DNA of 64,000 bases from the NCBI GenBank assembly GCA_026018925.1, contig JAKSZU010000005.1:20508779-20572778 (forward strand). Direction: 5' to 3'. The notes beneath the pieces are model-generated. The model was not told where the DNA came from and searched no databases. It saw nothing but the letters and a program-made list of their open reading frames with translations. Position 1 is the stretch's first letter, and each line of letters starts with the position of its first letter. This DNA comes from Tupaia tana (lineage: Eukaryota > Chordata > Mammalia > Scandentia > Tupaiidae). The translations under genes were made by a program, and so were the position numbers. This document shows positions 33,599-44,811 of this stretch, piece after piece.

Positions 33599-34693
33599 GC
33601 TGCTGCTTAGAGTTTGATAGAAATTACATTAGAGTTTGATAGAAATGACATTGGATCTTCAGATTGCTTTGGGCGTTATTGCTGTTTTAACAATATTAAG
33701 TTTTTCAGTCTGCAGAAATAAGATTTTTAAATTTTATTTAGGGATTTTTTTTTAACTTTTTACAGTAAAGTTTTGTAATATTGAATATACAAATCTTTCC
33801 CTTGCTTTGTTAAACTTATTGCCAGGCATTTTATTCCTTGGATGTAATTATAAATGGAAGCTTTTCAAACTGTATTTTTTTGGGTGGGGATTGTTAACAG
33901 TGTAGGGAAACATTAGTGTTTTGTATTGATCTTGTACCTTGCACTTTGCTGATTTATTAGATCTAGTTTTAGCGTGGAGTCTTTGGAATTCTCTAAATAT
34001 AGGATCATGCAATCCATTAATAAGGACAATTTTACATCTTTCCTTACAATGTTTAAATTTTAATTTTTTCTATTTTTTCTTATGGCTAGGATTTTCAGTT
34101 CAATGTTAAATAGCACTGATGAAATCATGAATCTTTGTTTTATTACTGATCTTATAGGGAAAGCTCTCAGTCTCTCACCATTGAGTATGATGTTAGATGT
34201 GGATTTGTTATAAATGCTATTTATCATGTTGAGAAGTTCTGCTCTAATTTTAGTTTCTGGACGTCTTTATCATGAAAAGAAGTTTGATTTTGTAAAATGC
34301 CTGTTTTTCATAGCTGTCAAGTTAGATGTTTAGGTGAGCCTTCCTTCATTCTATTAATGTAATTTATTACATTGATTTTCTTTAGTTGGAATAATATTCT
34401 TATATTATAAACTTTCACATATTACATAGGACATTATCAAGAAAGTAAAAAGACAGTGTTAAGAATGGGACAAAACTTTCAAAAAAATTATACATCTTAA
34501 AAGGATCTAGTATACAGTGTATATTAATATAACACACTCTTAGAACTCAGCAACAAAAAAACAAACTCAAAGACTACGTAAGAAATGGACAAAGAATCCT
34601 GTCAGACATTTCTTCACAGAAGATACACAAAGAGATAAAATGTATGTAAAATGATACTCAACATACTTAGTCATTAGAAAAATGCAAATTAAA

Positions 34694-34946
34694 GAACCAG
34701 TAGATGACATAATGGTTATGTCGCTGGACTCCCACGTAGTTGAACACAGTTTGAATCCTAGACCTGGTGGCTTAAATCTCATGCCTGGCACATGTGCATA
34801 TGTGCCCCCAAATCCCAAGAGGAGAATGGAGAAGAAGGGACTGCAGAGTGGCCATCCCTCCTTGGTGTTGATTTCTCACTTCTGTCCCTTTGTCTCACCA
34901 GTGAGCACACATGCCCTATAACAAAAATCTCTCTCTCTAAAAACAA
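34694..34946 (+). mobile_element. L-type SINE in L1, 16-bp target-site duplication
   Basis: AAAAATGCAAATTAAA at 34678-34693 and 34947-34962 is identical and belongs to the host L1. The head GAACCAGTAGATGACATAATGG and the end CCCTATAACAAAAATCTCTC are well kept. Confidence 0.93.
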
Positions 34947-35157
34947 AAAAATGCAAATTAAAACTACAATGAGATACCACTTCACACCCCTGAGGATGGC
35001 TAGAATAATAAAAGAAAAAGTACAACAATAAGACATACAACAGTGGGTCTTGGTTAGGATATGGGAAAATTGGAACACTGCACTGCTGATGGGAGTCTAA
35101 AATGGTTAGATCACTGTGGAGAAGGGTTTGGTAGTTTCATTACAAGTTACATATTGG

Positions 35158-35560
35158 AAGACACTTCAAAAAGTTAATGTAAAAATGTAATTAAAACGGA
35201 TTCATTTTAGTGTAAAAATATTTGAAATTCATTTATAGTTTTCTGTAAATTTTTGGAGTGTTTTTTTTTTCTTTTTTTTTTTTTTTGCAGAGGTTTTTGC
35301 TGTAGGGCGCATGCACTCGCCAGACAGACAGAGAGAGACATTAGAGACAGAAAGCGAGAAATCACCCCCCAGGGGGGATGGTCACGCCGCAATCCCTTCT
35401 CCTCCATTCTCCTCCTGGGATCTTGGGCACGCACGCACACGCGCCTGGCGTGAATTTTAAGCCACCGGGTCTGGGACGCGAACTGCGGTCGACTACATGG
35501 GAGTCCAGTGACATAGCCATTACGCTAACTGCTGGTTCCCAATTTTTGGACCTTTTGAAG
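35158..35560. mobile_element. Mariner-like MITE interrupted by a SINE
   Basis: The left half begins ACACTTCAAAAAGTTAATG and the right half ends GGACCTTTTGAAGAG. Together they give a copy with inverted termini CTTCAAAAAG / CTTTTGAAG. The SINE at 35258-35540 separates the halves. Confidence 0.6.
35258..35540 (-). mobile_element. L-type SINE inside a MITE, young
   Basis: AATTTTTGGA at 35248-35257 and 35541-35550 brackets it. CpGs are abundant (CACGCCGCAATCCC, CACGCGCC). The tail is a T run with one C interruption on the plus strand. Confidence 0.92.
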
Positions 35561-36068
35561 AGTAATCACATGACCTAGCATTTCACTTCCAGATAAGTGC
35601 CACAAATGATCAAAAACAGATAAACAAACAAATATTTGTACATGAATGTTAATTGCAGCACTATTCCCAATAGCTAAAAAATGAAAAGAGCTCAAACTTT
35701 CGTCAACAAATAAATGGGTGAACAAATTGTGATATATCCTGTGGTGGAATATTATTCACCCATAGAAATGAATGAAGTACTGATACATGCTACAATAAGA
35801 TGAAGCTCAAAAACATTACAGTAATTGAAAAAAACTAAACAAAAAGATAAGATCTAGTAGAATTCTAAGTCTATGAAATATCTAAAATAGGTAAAACCAT
35901 ATAAACTGAACAAATTGGTAGTTTACAGGAATTTGGAATTAGTGAAATTGGGAGTACTTACCTAATGGTACAGGGTTTTATTTGGAGAAATAAAAATGTT
36001 TTGAAACGAGGTAATGGTTATGGTTGAGCAATATTGTTAATTTACTCAATGCCACTGAATTGTCACTT

Positions 36069-36073
36069 ATGTT
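36069..36073. repeat. LTR target-site duplication, left
   Basis: ATGTT, matching 37165-37169 directly outside the LTR ends. Confidence 0.8.
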
Positions 36074-36118
36074 TGGAGGAGTCTGACCCGGCGAGGCCCC
36101 AGGATTTGTCTGAGCCCC

Positions 36119-36232
36119 CCGACCTTTGAGCCCCGCTTCAGGTCAAATCAACATGCTGGCAAGGCCACTGTTGTGCACCCCCTGACCTTGGAACAAAGCT
36201 TGGGTCAATTAGCATGTCAGCAAGGCTGCTTG
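36119..36232. repeat. Imperfect direct repeat in LTR U3
   Basis: GACCTTTGAGCCCCGCTTCA...CATGCTGGCAAGGCC is followed by a diverged second copy GACCTTGGAACAAAGCTTGG...CATGTCAGCAAGGCT. The period is about 62 bp. Repeats of this kind in U3 are often enhancer units. Confidence 0.65.
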
Positions 36233-36795
36233 CTATTTGCTCCAGAAAACTGGTAGCCTTGCTGGGAAGCGACCCCCCTCTGACTCCCCAATTTACTACT
36301 ATAAAAGAATTGCATAGCTCTCTTATACATCCTGAGTATATGATAAAATTTTCCAGGAACTCCCCAACCGCTCCCCTTTGCTATATTCACCTACTATTAA
36401 TTACAATGCTTTATCTCCATGGTCACAGTAGAGGGTGGGCTGAAGTTCTATCTAGGCAGAAATAGTCTTGACCTTTGGAAGGCCCTTTAAAATACATTTA
36501 AGGTAAACTTAATCCTTTCTTTACTTAAAATAGGATTAGGCCAAAACTGGCCCAGGACACCTCTGCCCTCACCAAGCGAGATAGATAAATATTTTAGGAC
36601 TCCTCAAATCAAGTTTTAGATCCCTATAAAACTATGTAAGTATCATTCTTTATTAAGATCCATAAGAACTAATATCTATTCTTGAGATTTTCTTTTCTCA
36701 GAGCCATTCCTGGTAATCACAAAATGGCTGCTGCGCCACATCAGCTGATAATCATCTCTGCTTACCGGAACCGCCTTCCCAAAACTGCATTCTAT

Positions 36796-36905
36796 GGAGA
36801 CCCACCTACAACTCCATGGAGACCCACCTACAAATGTGGAACTGCACAAGACCTACCCTTAATCCAACCCTGAACTGCACGAGACCCACCCTTAATCTAA
36901 CCCTG
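36796..36905. repeat. Two short tandem duplications in LTR
   Basis: GGAGACCCACCTACAA occurs at 36796-36811 and 36818-36833 (period 22). A 33-bp unit beginning AACTGCAC occurs at 36840-36872 and 36873-36905 with three differences. Confidence 0.85.
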
Positions 36906-36998
36906 AATAGAATCTATGTTTCCTATTGTTAAAAACTTTATGAGCTGATAATTGAAACACATAGCCCCTCTCCCTTTACTTGCATGTAACACGTTTTC

Positions 36999-37004
36999 AA
37001 TAAA
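36999..37004 (+). promoter_or_regulatory. LTR polyadenylation signal AATAAA
   Basis: Canonical hexamer in the 3' third of the LTR, about 160 bp before its end. A short inverted pair ACTCCTC / GAGGAGT follows at 37031-37059. Confidence 0.7.
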
Positions 37005-37164
37005 AAGGCATGATGATTCCTAGCAGTTGTCACTCCTCAGAGAGCGATCTTTGAGGAGTGTCCGGCATAGGACGTGTGTGAAAAGGCACCGAGGCCTGTG
37101 TCTTCTGTTCACCTGCGCTGCCTCCGTCGAGATAACCCACCCACGCCGAGGCTGGTCCCCGGCA

Positions 37165-37169
37165 ATGTT
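37165..37169. repeat. LTR target-site duplication, right
   Basis: ATGTT, identical to 36069-36073. Confidence 0.8.
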
Positions 37170-37323
37170 TCATGTACCATGCATTTTCATATTGGTTGGT
37201 GCCTTTGAGATATCTCCTGAATATAGCTAAGTTCTGTGATAAGTTGAGTAGTCATTTATTCTTACATATAATTTTACATGTATTTTGGTTACTATCATTT
37301 TAAGAACAAAATTACTGTGTGTA

Positions 37324-37575
37324 GGGACCAGCAGTTAGCATAATGAATATGTCACTGGACTCCCATGTAGTCGACCGCGGTTTGAGTTCCAGACCCAGTG
37401 ACTTGAGCTCACACAGGGCGAGTGTGCGTGCATGCCCAAGATCCTGAGAGGAGAAGGGATTGCGGTGTGGCTATACCCCCTGGGGGGTGATTTGTCGCTT
37501 TCTATCTCTCTGTCTCTCTCTGTCTTTCTGGCAAGTGCACATTCTGTATAGGGAAAATCTCTTTCTCAAAAAAAT
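37324..37575 (+). mobile_element. L-type SINE
   Basis: The head GGGACCAGCAGTTAGCATAATG is intact. The centre is shortened (GAGAGGAGAAGGGATTGCGG lacks one GAATGGAG unit). The end CTGTATAGGGAAAATC is mutated and the A tail is short. Confidence 0.88.
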
Positions 37576-39100
37576 TGATGTTTGTATTGGATGGTTTTAC
37601 GAACCAAGAAAGCCATATAGAATTCAGAGTGGGAAAAAAGGGAAAGAAAACAAAAGTATATTCTAGATTAGTTCTTTTTTTAATTTTTTCCTACAAGCTC
37701 ATTTTATTGGAGGCAGTGGTTCTTCTTTCTTCCTATCTTCCTTTTTTTAAATCAATAAATACTGTTTTGTATTTATTGCAGATAGACAGGAGATATATAA
37801 ATATACTGAAAAAGAGGGTACTGTATAAATAATTTATTTACTTTCAGAAAATTCTGAATTAGTTCTTATGGCAAAGCTCTTAGTCACACTTTAGAAGGAT
37901 TTTTCTTTCCCACTGCATAACCATTTTGAGAGGAGGTCCCATGGTCTTTTTTTCTAATTAGTGACTGAGGCTGTTTTTAAAGAGGAAAATATTGTCTTAA
38001 AATGGAGCTTTTTAGTCCATCTTCGTGAAAAATCAGAGGACTGAGCTGTCATGACTTTTTGACCTATTTTGAGTCCACAATGCTTTCTAAAGCTAAGAAA
38101 GAAAAAAAGGAGTAAAAATTAGTTAGTTTCTCTGATCCTATTATTTAAATGTTATTGGTTATTATTAGGTTTTATTAATCTCACTCTCCATTCAAGCACA
38201 TTTACTTACATCTCATCTGTTCTTAACATTTAAAACAATAAGCGATAGAGTGTTTAAAGAATTCAGTTATTGAGTAGGCTCAGTCATCCAGCTTAGTCTA
38301 CGAACTTCAGCTGTGACTTGTAGACAAAAGGCATGGGGTGGCCATAGATTCTCTTCAAGCTCTTCACCCCATCCCTGGAAAAAAATAATACTTAAACAAG
38401 TCCCTATTTATGAGGAAGCTGCCGACTTCATTTGAACAACACAAGTCAACTGTCCAATATATGTCTGCTGTGAAAGTCAGGGAATTTGCACTTCTTTGCT
38501 GAAACCCACTAGAGGAATCCAGGGGAAATCACCAGTGTGGTATCTACCAGTATTTTGTGCACATCAACTTCCTAAATTTGTGCAGATGAGAAACTACATT
38601 CTGTGAAGCTGTGGTCATTTGAAAGCAGTTTTCTGTTCTCATTATATGGAGGGGAGAACCATGCTTTCTATGAATCATGCTTCAGTTATTGGAATTGCGT
38701 TTATGGCTTTCAACTTGGCAGAAATGCTTTCAATAACTTTTTAATATTTTATCTTGGCATTATGGATTCCTGGCTCCATTAGCTCAATGTTTCCTGCTTT
38801 GTACAGGTTTGGCTGAGGTAGTGATTTCAGGTTTTTATCAGCCTTCTTATTTACTCTTATAGTTTAAAGGTGGTGACCAGATACTATTAGATTATTATGA
38901 CCTTTACTAAAGTCTACATAGGATTTCATATTTGAATTGGGCTTTTAGTATATATTTTTGTTGGTTTATGTATATTACATTTTAATATTAAAATTAAAGA
39001 AAATTTAGAAAACATAGGAATAAATTATTAGAGAAAATGAGAATAATTCATTACCTAGAGATAACAGTTGTTAACTTTTCAAACATTTTTGTTCCAGCCT
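37576..39100. other. Repeat-poor stretch
   Basis: No SINE, L1 or LTR landmark over 1.5 kb and no plausible exon. The composition around 38280-38850 is more even than in the flanks. It could be conserved non-coding DNA; this cannot be judged from one sequence. Confidence 0.45.
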
Positions 39101-39102
39101 TT

Positions 39103-39190
39103 CTTTTTTTCTTTTTTTGTTTTAATTTTCAGAGGATATGTGCACTCCCCAGAAAAGAAGAAAGAGGAAAAGGGGGAAAAAACACCTTTC
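39103..39190 (-). mobile_element. SINE 3' fragment
   Basis: GGATATGTGCACTCCCCAG followed by a GA-rich stretch resembles the 3' end of an L-type SINE on the minus strand, with the head missing. Weak call. Confidence 0.4.
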
Positions 39191-39905
39191 AAGAAATTGT
39201 TCCTTTCATCTAGGTTATCAAACTTGTAGACATAGAGTTGTTCTTATTTATTTATCATCCTTTTAACATCATGGGACCTGTCGTGTTGTCTTCTTTTCAT
39301 TTCTGATATTGATAGCTGTTGTCTTCTCTCTTTCTGTCTTTTAACCTGGCTATAGACTTAATAATTTTATTGACTTATTCAAAGAACCAGCTTTTAGTTT
39401 TGTCATTTTTCTCTATTAGTTATTTGATTTCAGCTCTAATTTCTTTGTTTGCTAGAGGGTGCATGTACTTACCTATGAGAGAGAAGGAAAGGAGAGAGAG
39501 TGAGAGGGAAAGTGAGGGAGGATGGTCACATCACAATTCCTTCTCTTCCATGCTCTCTGGGGATTTGGCATATGCACACACTCTTGGCATGTTTTTCAAG
39601 ACCTAGCTCTGGGACTCAAACCGTGCAGTTGGCTATGTGGGATCCAGCCGCCTTAACCACCATGCCAACTTGTTAACCTCAGCTCTAATTTTTACTATTT
39701 CTTTTTTTCTGCTTAATTTGGATTTAAATTGATCCTGTTTTTATAGTTTCCTAAGAGAGAAGCTTAAATGATCAACTTTAGATCTTTCTTGTTTTCTAAT
39801 ATACTTATTCAATGCTATGAATTTTCTTCTAAGCCTTGTTTATTACTAAGTTCTGGGATTTTTCATAAATGGCATGTTCAGTTGGTTAAACATATTTTTA
39901 AAGTA
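39191..39905 (-). mobile_element. Old L1 ORF2 fragment split by a SINE
   Basis: Antisense ORF2 landmarks: TATTGACTTATTCAAAGAACC AGC region, TTTGATTTCAGCTCTAAT, TTCTAATATACTTATTCAAT and AGCCTTGTTTATTAC. It is decayed. Confidence 0.65.
39443..39678 (-). mobile_element. L-type SINE in L1, 13-bp target-site duplication
   Basis: TCAGCTCTAATTT at 39430-39442 and 39679-39691 is identical and is L1 sequence. The body is diverged: GAGGGTGCATGTACTTACC, CAATTCCTTCTCTTCC and a head ending CATGCCAACTTGTTAACC. Confidence 0.88.
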
Positions 39906-40050
39906 TCTGTCTTTTAAAAGTTAATTTGCATGTTCCGAGGGAAAGAAACTGGGAGAAAGAGAGAAAGATAGAAGTTCTCCCAACTGGGTCTTCACGTGTG
40001 ATCCATTTCTAGGCTCAGCTGGTTGGCATCGCAGGCATACCTGTCAGACA
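39906..40050 (-). mobile_element. Type-B SINE fragment
   Basis: A GA-rich stretch then CAACTGGGTCTTCACGTG and GGCTCAGCTGGTTGGCATC resemble the type-B body, but the head is not clear. Confidence 0.4.
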
Positions 40051-40489
40051 TGAAAGATACAGAAATGAGAAACATCCTCTCTGCTCTAGGAAATTATAGG
40101 CTAACTTGTAAATTCTGTAAATGAGCTTTCAAAATTATCATACGCCCGAAGTGATAGTGATTTGAGTATAAGGCGCTGAAAATCCAGTGTTTAAGTCTTC
40201 TCTTTCCTGTCTCCAGAAGTGGTTCCTTCAGCATGTGCTTGAGCACATTCGACAAGGGAGAACATATTGTCTCTTGAAAGAGCTTGAAAATTGTGATCAG
40301 TCTAGGAAAAATGGCATGAGATCTCTCTTCCAGAAGCAGGCAAGAATGGGCAATAAATATTCCTGCATCTGAGCTTTTTTCACGCAAAGTACTAACCAAA
40401 AACAAAGGAATAGAAATATCGGTATTTCTTTTAGAAATTTTTTTAAAGTCTCTTATTCTCATATTTATTTATTTATATTTATTTTTAAT
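40051..40489. other. No recognised feature
   Basis: Short unrecognised stretch ending in an AT-rich TTTA region. Confidence 0.45.
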
Positions 40490-40793
40490 TATTTAAAACA
40501 TTTGCCAGGTGAAATGTGCACTTCCTGGAGAAAGATGGAGAGAGAGAGTGAGAGAAAGAGAGAGAAAGAGAGAAAGAAGAGGAAAAGTAATAGCGCAGCC
40601 ACCCCTGCCCCCACCATGAGGAATGGTCACTCCACAATCCCTTCTCTTCTATTTCTCCCTCCTTTTGGGACTTTGGGCATGGACACACAAGTGCCTGGAG
40701 AGTTTCTCAAGCCTCTAGGTCTGGGAATTGAACCACACAGATGGCTACATGTGGGATTCAGCTACCTTAACCACCTTGCCATGGGCTGGCCTA
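40490..40793 (-). mobile_element. Diverged L-type SINE with long GA tract
   Basis: The plus strand reads GCCAGGTGAAATGTGCAC, a purine run (40530-40590), CACAATCCCTTCTCTTC and the head complement CCACCTTGCCATGGGCTGGCC. It is longer than the norm because of the purine run. Confidence 0.72.
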
Positions 40794-41202
40794 CGCTCAC
40801 ATTTGCTTTTATTTTCATCATCTTTATACTTCTTTGGATTATGTAATCAGTAACAAGTTTTCCATTAATGAGCAAAATTTATTAAACTTACTGAAAGTGC
40901 TAAAATATATCGGTATTATCCTGAAATCCTAAAACATATTTGTATTACCCCAAATCTTCTCTGTTTCTTTCACCACTATGGTAGAAAGAAGAATAGGTAA
41001 TTTAATTATAAAATTACTTATAAAATCTGATAAAAACCATGCACTTATAGGTCATTTAAGATTATATACATGCCTACAGGTTACTGAACAACAACAGATA
41101 TTGGCAGATATTGTATACAGGGTGTTCTTTAATAGGAAAAAAGGAATAAAAATTACAGAGAAGAATAAGAAAGGACTAGAATAAGAAATGAAAATTAGGA
41201 AT
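40794..41202. other. No recognised feature
   Basis: AT-rich. Ends with a small direct repeat GAATAAGAAATGAAAAT (41179-41195 and 41199-41215). Confidence 0.5.
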
Positions 41203-41217
41203 AAGAAATGAAAATCA

Positions 41218-41389
41218 GGGACCAGCAGATGGCGTGGTGGCTAAGGCGCTGAACATTCCCATATGGCTGACCACGGTTCAAGTCCTGGACCTGGTGGCTT
41301 GCTTTCCCACTTTCTCTCTCTCTCTACCTCCCTCTCTCTTTTTCTGGTCAAATTAAAATAAAATTAATTAATAGATAAAATTTAAACAA
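41218..41389 (+). mobile_element. S-type SINE with 15-bp target-site duplication
   Basis: AAGAAATGAAAATCA at 41203-41217 and 41390-41404 is identical. The element has GGGACCAGCAGATGGCGTGG, then GGTGGCTTGCTTTCCCAC, a CT-rich stretch and TTTTCTGGTCAAATTAAAAT. It is the cleanest full-length short copy. Confidence 0.94.
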
Positions 41390-41404
41390 AAGAAATGAAA
41401 ATCA

Positions 41405-42514
41405 AGGCTGAATTTCTTTTTTAAATCACATTATAGGGATTTTTGCTGCTGCACGTTAGACTTTTTTTAATTTAAAGTATTTATACTTAGAAAACAATTA
41501 TATTTAGATACATTTTAAAGAGTGCCATTATTTTCTAACGGCAAGTGCATTTTGGCAAGTTAAACTAAGATTTCATGTTGATTTTTAAAATTATTATTAT
41601 TTTTTAAGATAGCTTACATAGCTTTCTTTCACAAGTTAGAAGGGGACACTGTCCATTTCTTACAGATTATCAGTTGCCACACTTATCATTTCTCCAGGCT
41701 TCTCGCTTCTTGGTAACAGGCATTCTGCTACTCATGTGAATGTTTCATTTTGACTGCATTCTTTTTTCACTCTTCCTCCTTCTATCTCTTGGCTAGGATC
41801 CCATTTCTATTTCAGTGCTATTCTTTGGTTAGAGGAAACAGATAAATTGTTCCCTACTCTAGAGAATGACTCATTTGTGCCTTTGAGTTCTTGGTGCCCT
41901 TGATATATTTCTTCCCTTGTCACTTACTTTTTATACCTATCTTTTCTGAACAGGTTTACCCCTTTAAGAAAGCAGTAGGAAGACTTCTCTAGCACCCTCT
42001 GTCTTTATTATCAGAACTGACTGAGACAAAGAGGAGTTCTCTTATGAGCATCAGAGGGTGAATGGAGGTTTAGATATCATTTCATTTTCCAGAAAACTGC
42101 TGAGTTCCATGGAGATTTTATTGTTTAACAGAACTTCTGCTTTAATTTTATACTCTTAGTTTAACATCTAATCTGTCATTTGATTTAACTCATTTAACTC
42201 CTACTTCAAAGTAGTAGTAACATTGTGCCCCATCCTCCCATCATTTTTATTTGGTTCTAATATCTTTCTGGTTTCAAAAGCACCTTAAGGTAGAGTGTTT
42301 AATGTAAGGAAATAGATAACTCAGCAAGATTATCAACATTATCATGAGATTCCCAAAGCATTTTATATCATACCTTAAATACTTACAGACAAATTTTAAA
42401 CCTTGGAGAAAACAATTTAGTCATGGAGGGAGCACTCATTATTTAATATCATTGAAATTTATTTTAATTGTGGAGTGGTAAGACAAATGTACATGATTAA
42501 GAGAACACTTGTGC
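41405..42514. other. No recognised feature
   Basis: About 1.1 kb without a gene or repeat landmark I can name. Confidence 0.45.
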
Positions 42515-42772
42515 TGGGCCTGCAGTGGTGTAGTGGTTAAGATGTTGGATTCCCACATGGTCAACCACGGTTTAAGGTCCAGACCTTGTGGCTTGAAAGT
42601 CACTCTAGGTGCATGCACGTGCAAAGTCCTAGGAGGAGACTAGAGAAGGGATTACAGTGTGGCTATACCCTTTGAGAGGTGATTTCTCACTTTCCCTCTA
42701 ACTCTCTCACTGTCTCTTCCTGGTTAGTGCACATGCCCTGTGGCACAAACCTTTAAGAAAAAGAGAGAGGGA
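42515..42772 (+). mobile_element. L-type SINE
   Basis: GGGCCTGCAGTGGTGTAGTGG opens it; the B box is mutated (GGTTTAAGGTCC). The central module is shortened to AGGAGGAGACTAGAGAAGG and the end is CCCTGTGGCACAAACC. Confidence 0.82.
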
Positions 42773-42824
42773 GAAAGAGCACTTATTTCTCAATTACTGT
42801 AACAGCAACTGGCTGCTTTCTTTT

Positions 42825-43055
42825 TTCTTATTAGTGATGGAGCACACGTGTGTGGACATGAAAGCGAGAGAAGTGATCACCCCTCTCCAGGGTCCCTTCA
42901 CATCATAATCCCCTTCCTCTAGTTCTTCAGCCCTTTAGATCTCACGCAATCACCCATGTGCCTGGCCTGTCTCAGACTGATCAGGCAGGGACTCGAACTG
43001 CAGGATGTGATTTCTCTTGAGCAGCTCATTACCACTGTGCTACAGAGCCAGCCCA
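42825..43055 (-). mobile_element. Type-B SINE with readable A and B boxes
   Basis: Read on the minus strand, the head is GGGCTGGCTCTGTAGCACAG with A box TAGCACAGTGG and B box AGTTCGAGTCC. The body has CAGGGTCCCTTCACATC in common with the other type-B copies (plus-strand sense). It is the best representative of this class. Confidence 0.75.
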
Positions 43056-43659
43056 ATACTGCCTACCTCAGTTGGGAAGAATGGCTAGGCAGTGTCTTTT
43101 TTGTTCTACTTGGAAAGGAACCTCATCAACTACGTCTCATAGGAAAGGCAGGACAGCTGTTTGATTTTTACTTTTTACTTAATTTTTAGGATGACCTAGT
43201 GTCCCAGCAAGCTCCAATGGTGATGAATGATTTCGTATTAGCTTATTTGGAACTAATGAATTTTTGCATGTATTTGATGTTTTTCAATAGTCACAGTGAT
43301 TTTTTTTCACTTTGATGCCCCAAATTTCCCATATTAGGTCAACTGAGCCCTTTTAGGTTGACTCCTGAGACCTTTGGACATGCCCACAGTAGTTGCTATT
43401 AACTTCTTTGCTTTCTAGCACAAGATAACATTCCAGATTCATCTACTGCAGTTCTTGCCCCAGCCATTTCTCTATGGAATTCCAATCATATTTACTGGGT
43501 AATGGTATTCAGAGAAATTACAGAGATTTAGAGATTACAATTTGTGTACAATAGCTCATTGCTACTAGGTAATCATAGCTTCCAGATCTTTAGCTTCTTG
43601 TTTTTTTAAAAAAAGAGTTTTTTAATGATATTTCCAATTCAAATTTAAGATTACAAGAT
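43056..43659. other. No recognised feature
   Basis: No gene or repeat landmark was seen. Confidence 0.45.
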
Positions 43660-44775
43660 TTTTAACTAATTCCTTTATTAAAAATATATATATATATACA
43701 TTATATCACTGTACATCACCACGGCTTATAAAATGTATTTTCCCAGCATAAATACATTACACACTAATCCAGTTAAAGATATTATCATACACGTAATCAA
43801 CAGATAATCTTCCATTGCTGTTTCCCTTAAATATCTTGTCTCTCTATTTTTCTCCTTGATTCCCTTCCTCTTACTCTCTACTACCTCTTACCTTCTTCCC
43901 ACACTATCTCTGGTGGGAACAACATTCTCCATGCTTCTATATCCTCCAGTCTTTCAGTTTCTGCCATTGAGTGCAGACATTTGATGTATTAAGTGGGGAC
44001 ATACAATGCTTCTCTTTCATAGTCTGGTTTGCTTCACTCAGCAGTAAATTTTCTATATTAGTCCACTTTCTATCAAATGCCAGGGTCTTTTTTTTTTATG
44101 GCTGAGTAGTATTTCACAGTGTATATGTGTTACACTTTTTTTTAATCCATTCATCTGTACATGGACATTTGGGTTGATTCTATGTCTTAGTAACTGTGAG
44201 TAATGACATAATACACCCATCTTTTAATTAGGTTGATTATTTTTTGGAGAGGATAAGCTTCTTGAGTTCTTTGTATATTCTGGTTATCAGTCCCCTATTC
44301 AAGACATAGTTTGCAAATACATTCTCCCATTCTGAGGATTATCTCCTCCCTCTAGGTATTGTTTCTTTTGCTGTGCAGAAGCTTTTTAACCTGATATAAT
44401 CCCATTTACTTTTTTGGAGAATATCGCCTGAACTTGGGGGGCTGGGGAGGGAGAGTTGTATTTAAAAAATTTTTGCCTACTCTGATGTCTCCAAGAGTTT
44501 TCCCTGTGTTTTTCTTCCAGTAGTTTTATAGTTTAAGGTTTTATGTTAGATTTTTGATCCTCTTTGAGTGTATTTTTGTTAATGGTTTGAGATAGATGTC
44601 CTGTTTCATTTTTCTGCAGGTAAATATCTAGTATTTCCAATTTGCTGAAGAGGTTTTTCCCTACTGGATTATCTTGTGCCCTTTGCTAAAAAGTTGGCTG
44701 TATGCTTTGGGGTTTATTTCTGGGTTAGAAATGCTAAATTTGAGATTCCTATTAGAAATATAGTTGGGACTAAAA
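43660..44775 (-). mobile_element. L1, 5'-truncated with internal deletion
   Basis: The plus strand shows the 3' UTR complement (TTACTCTCTACTACCTC...), the ORF2 end (GTGCAGACATTTGATG) and upstream ORF2 to CTTTGCTAAAAAGTTGGC. At about 44206 the text jumps from GTGAGTAATGACATA to CACCCATCTTTTAATTAGG, a deletion of several hundred bp covering the CCHC region. Confidence 0.78.
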
Positions 44776-44811
44776 ATATGTAGTTGTATATACACATATG
44801 ATTCTTTATTT

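Larger units (their letters stand above)
32330..34400 (-). mobile_element. Old L1 ORF2, interrupted by three SINEs
   Basis: The plus strand carries antisense ORF2 landmarks in order: TTATCAATTGATCTTGAG, CATCTGTTCCAGCATGAC, CAATTGGCCATTGATGTATG, CTCAAGATTGTTTTGGTTAT, TTTTAACAATATTAAG and TTTTACATCTTTCC. No open frame survives. SINEs at 32708, 32985 and 33362 interrupt it. Confidence 0.75.
34440..36073 (+). mobile_element. Old L1 3' end, interrupted by SINEs and a MITE
   Basis: Sense ORF2 C-terminal landmarks run from about 34440 (CAAAGACTACGTAAGAAATGG) through AATGAGATACCACTTCACAC, AGCACTATTCCCAATAGC and GTGGAATATTATTCACCC into the 3' UTR. The frame is broken. The SINEs at 34694 and 35258 and a MITE lie inside, and the solo LTR at 36074 cuts its end. 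Confidence 0.75.
36074..37164 (+). mobile_element. Solo LTR of an endogenous retrovirus (ERV1-like)
   Basis: The element begins TGGAGGAGTCTGACC and ends CCCCGGCA, giving TG...CA ends, and is flanked by the 5-bp repeat ATGTT. Its 1,091 bp have an AATAAA signal at 36999-37004 on this strand, which sets the orientation and marks the R region. The U3 part has internal repeats and a GC-rich start. No gag, pol or env remains nearby, so it is a recombination product of an older provirus. The class is inferred from general composition (CAAAATGGCTGCTGCGCCA) and is not certain. Confidence 0.85.

Noticed and set aside
36074-37164. CpG-island promoter of a host gene
   Set aside because: The GC-rich stretches lie within a solo LTR with a target-site duplication; no downstream exon is visible.
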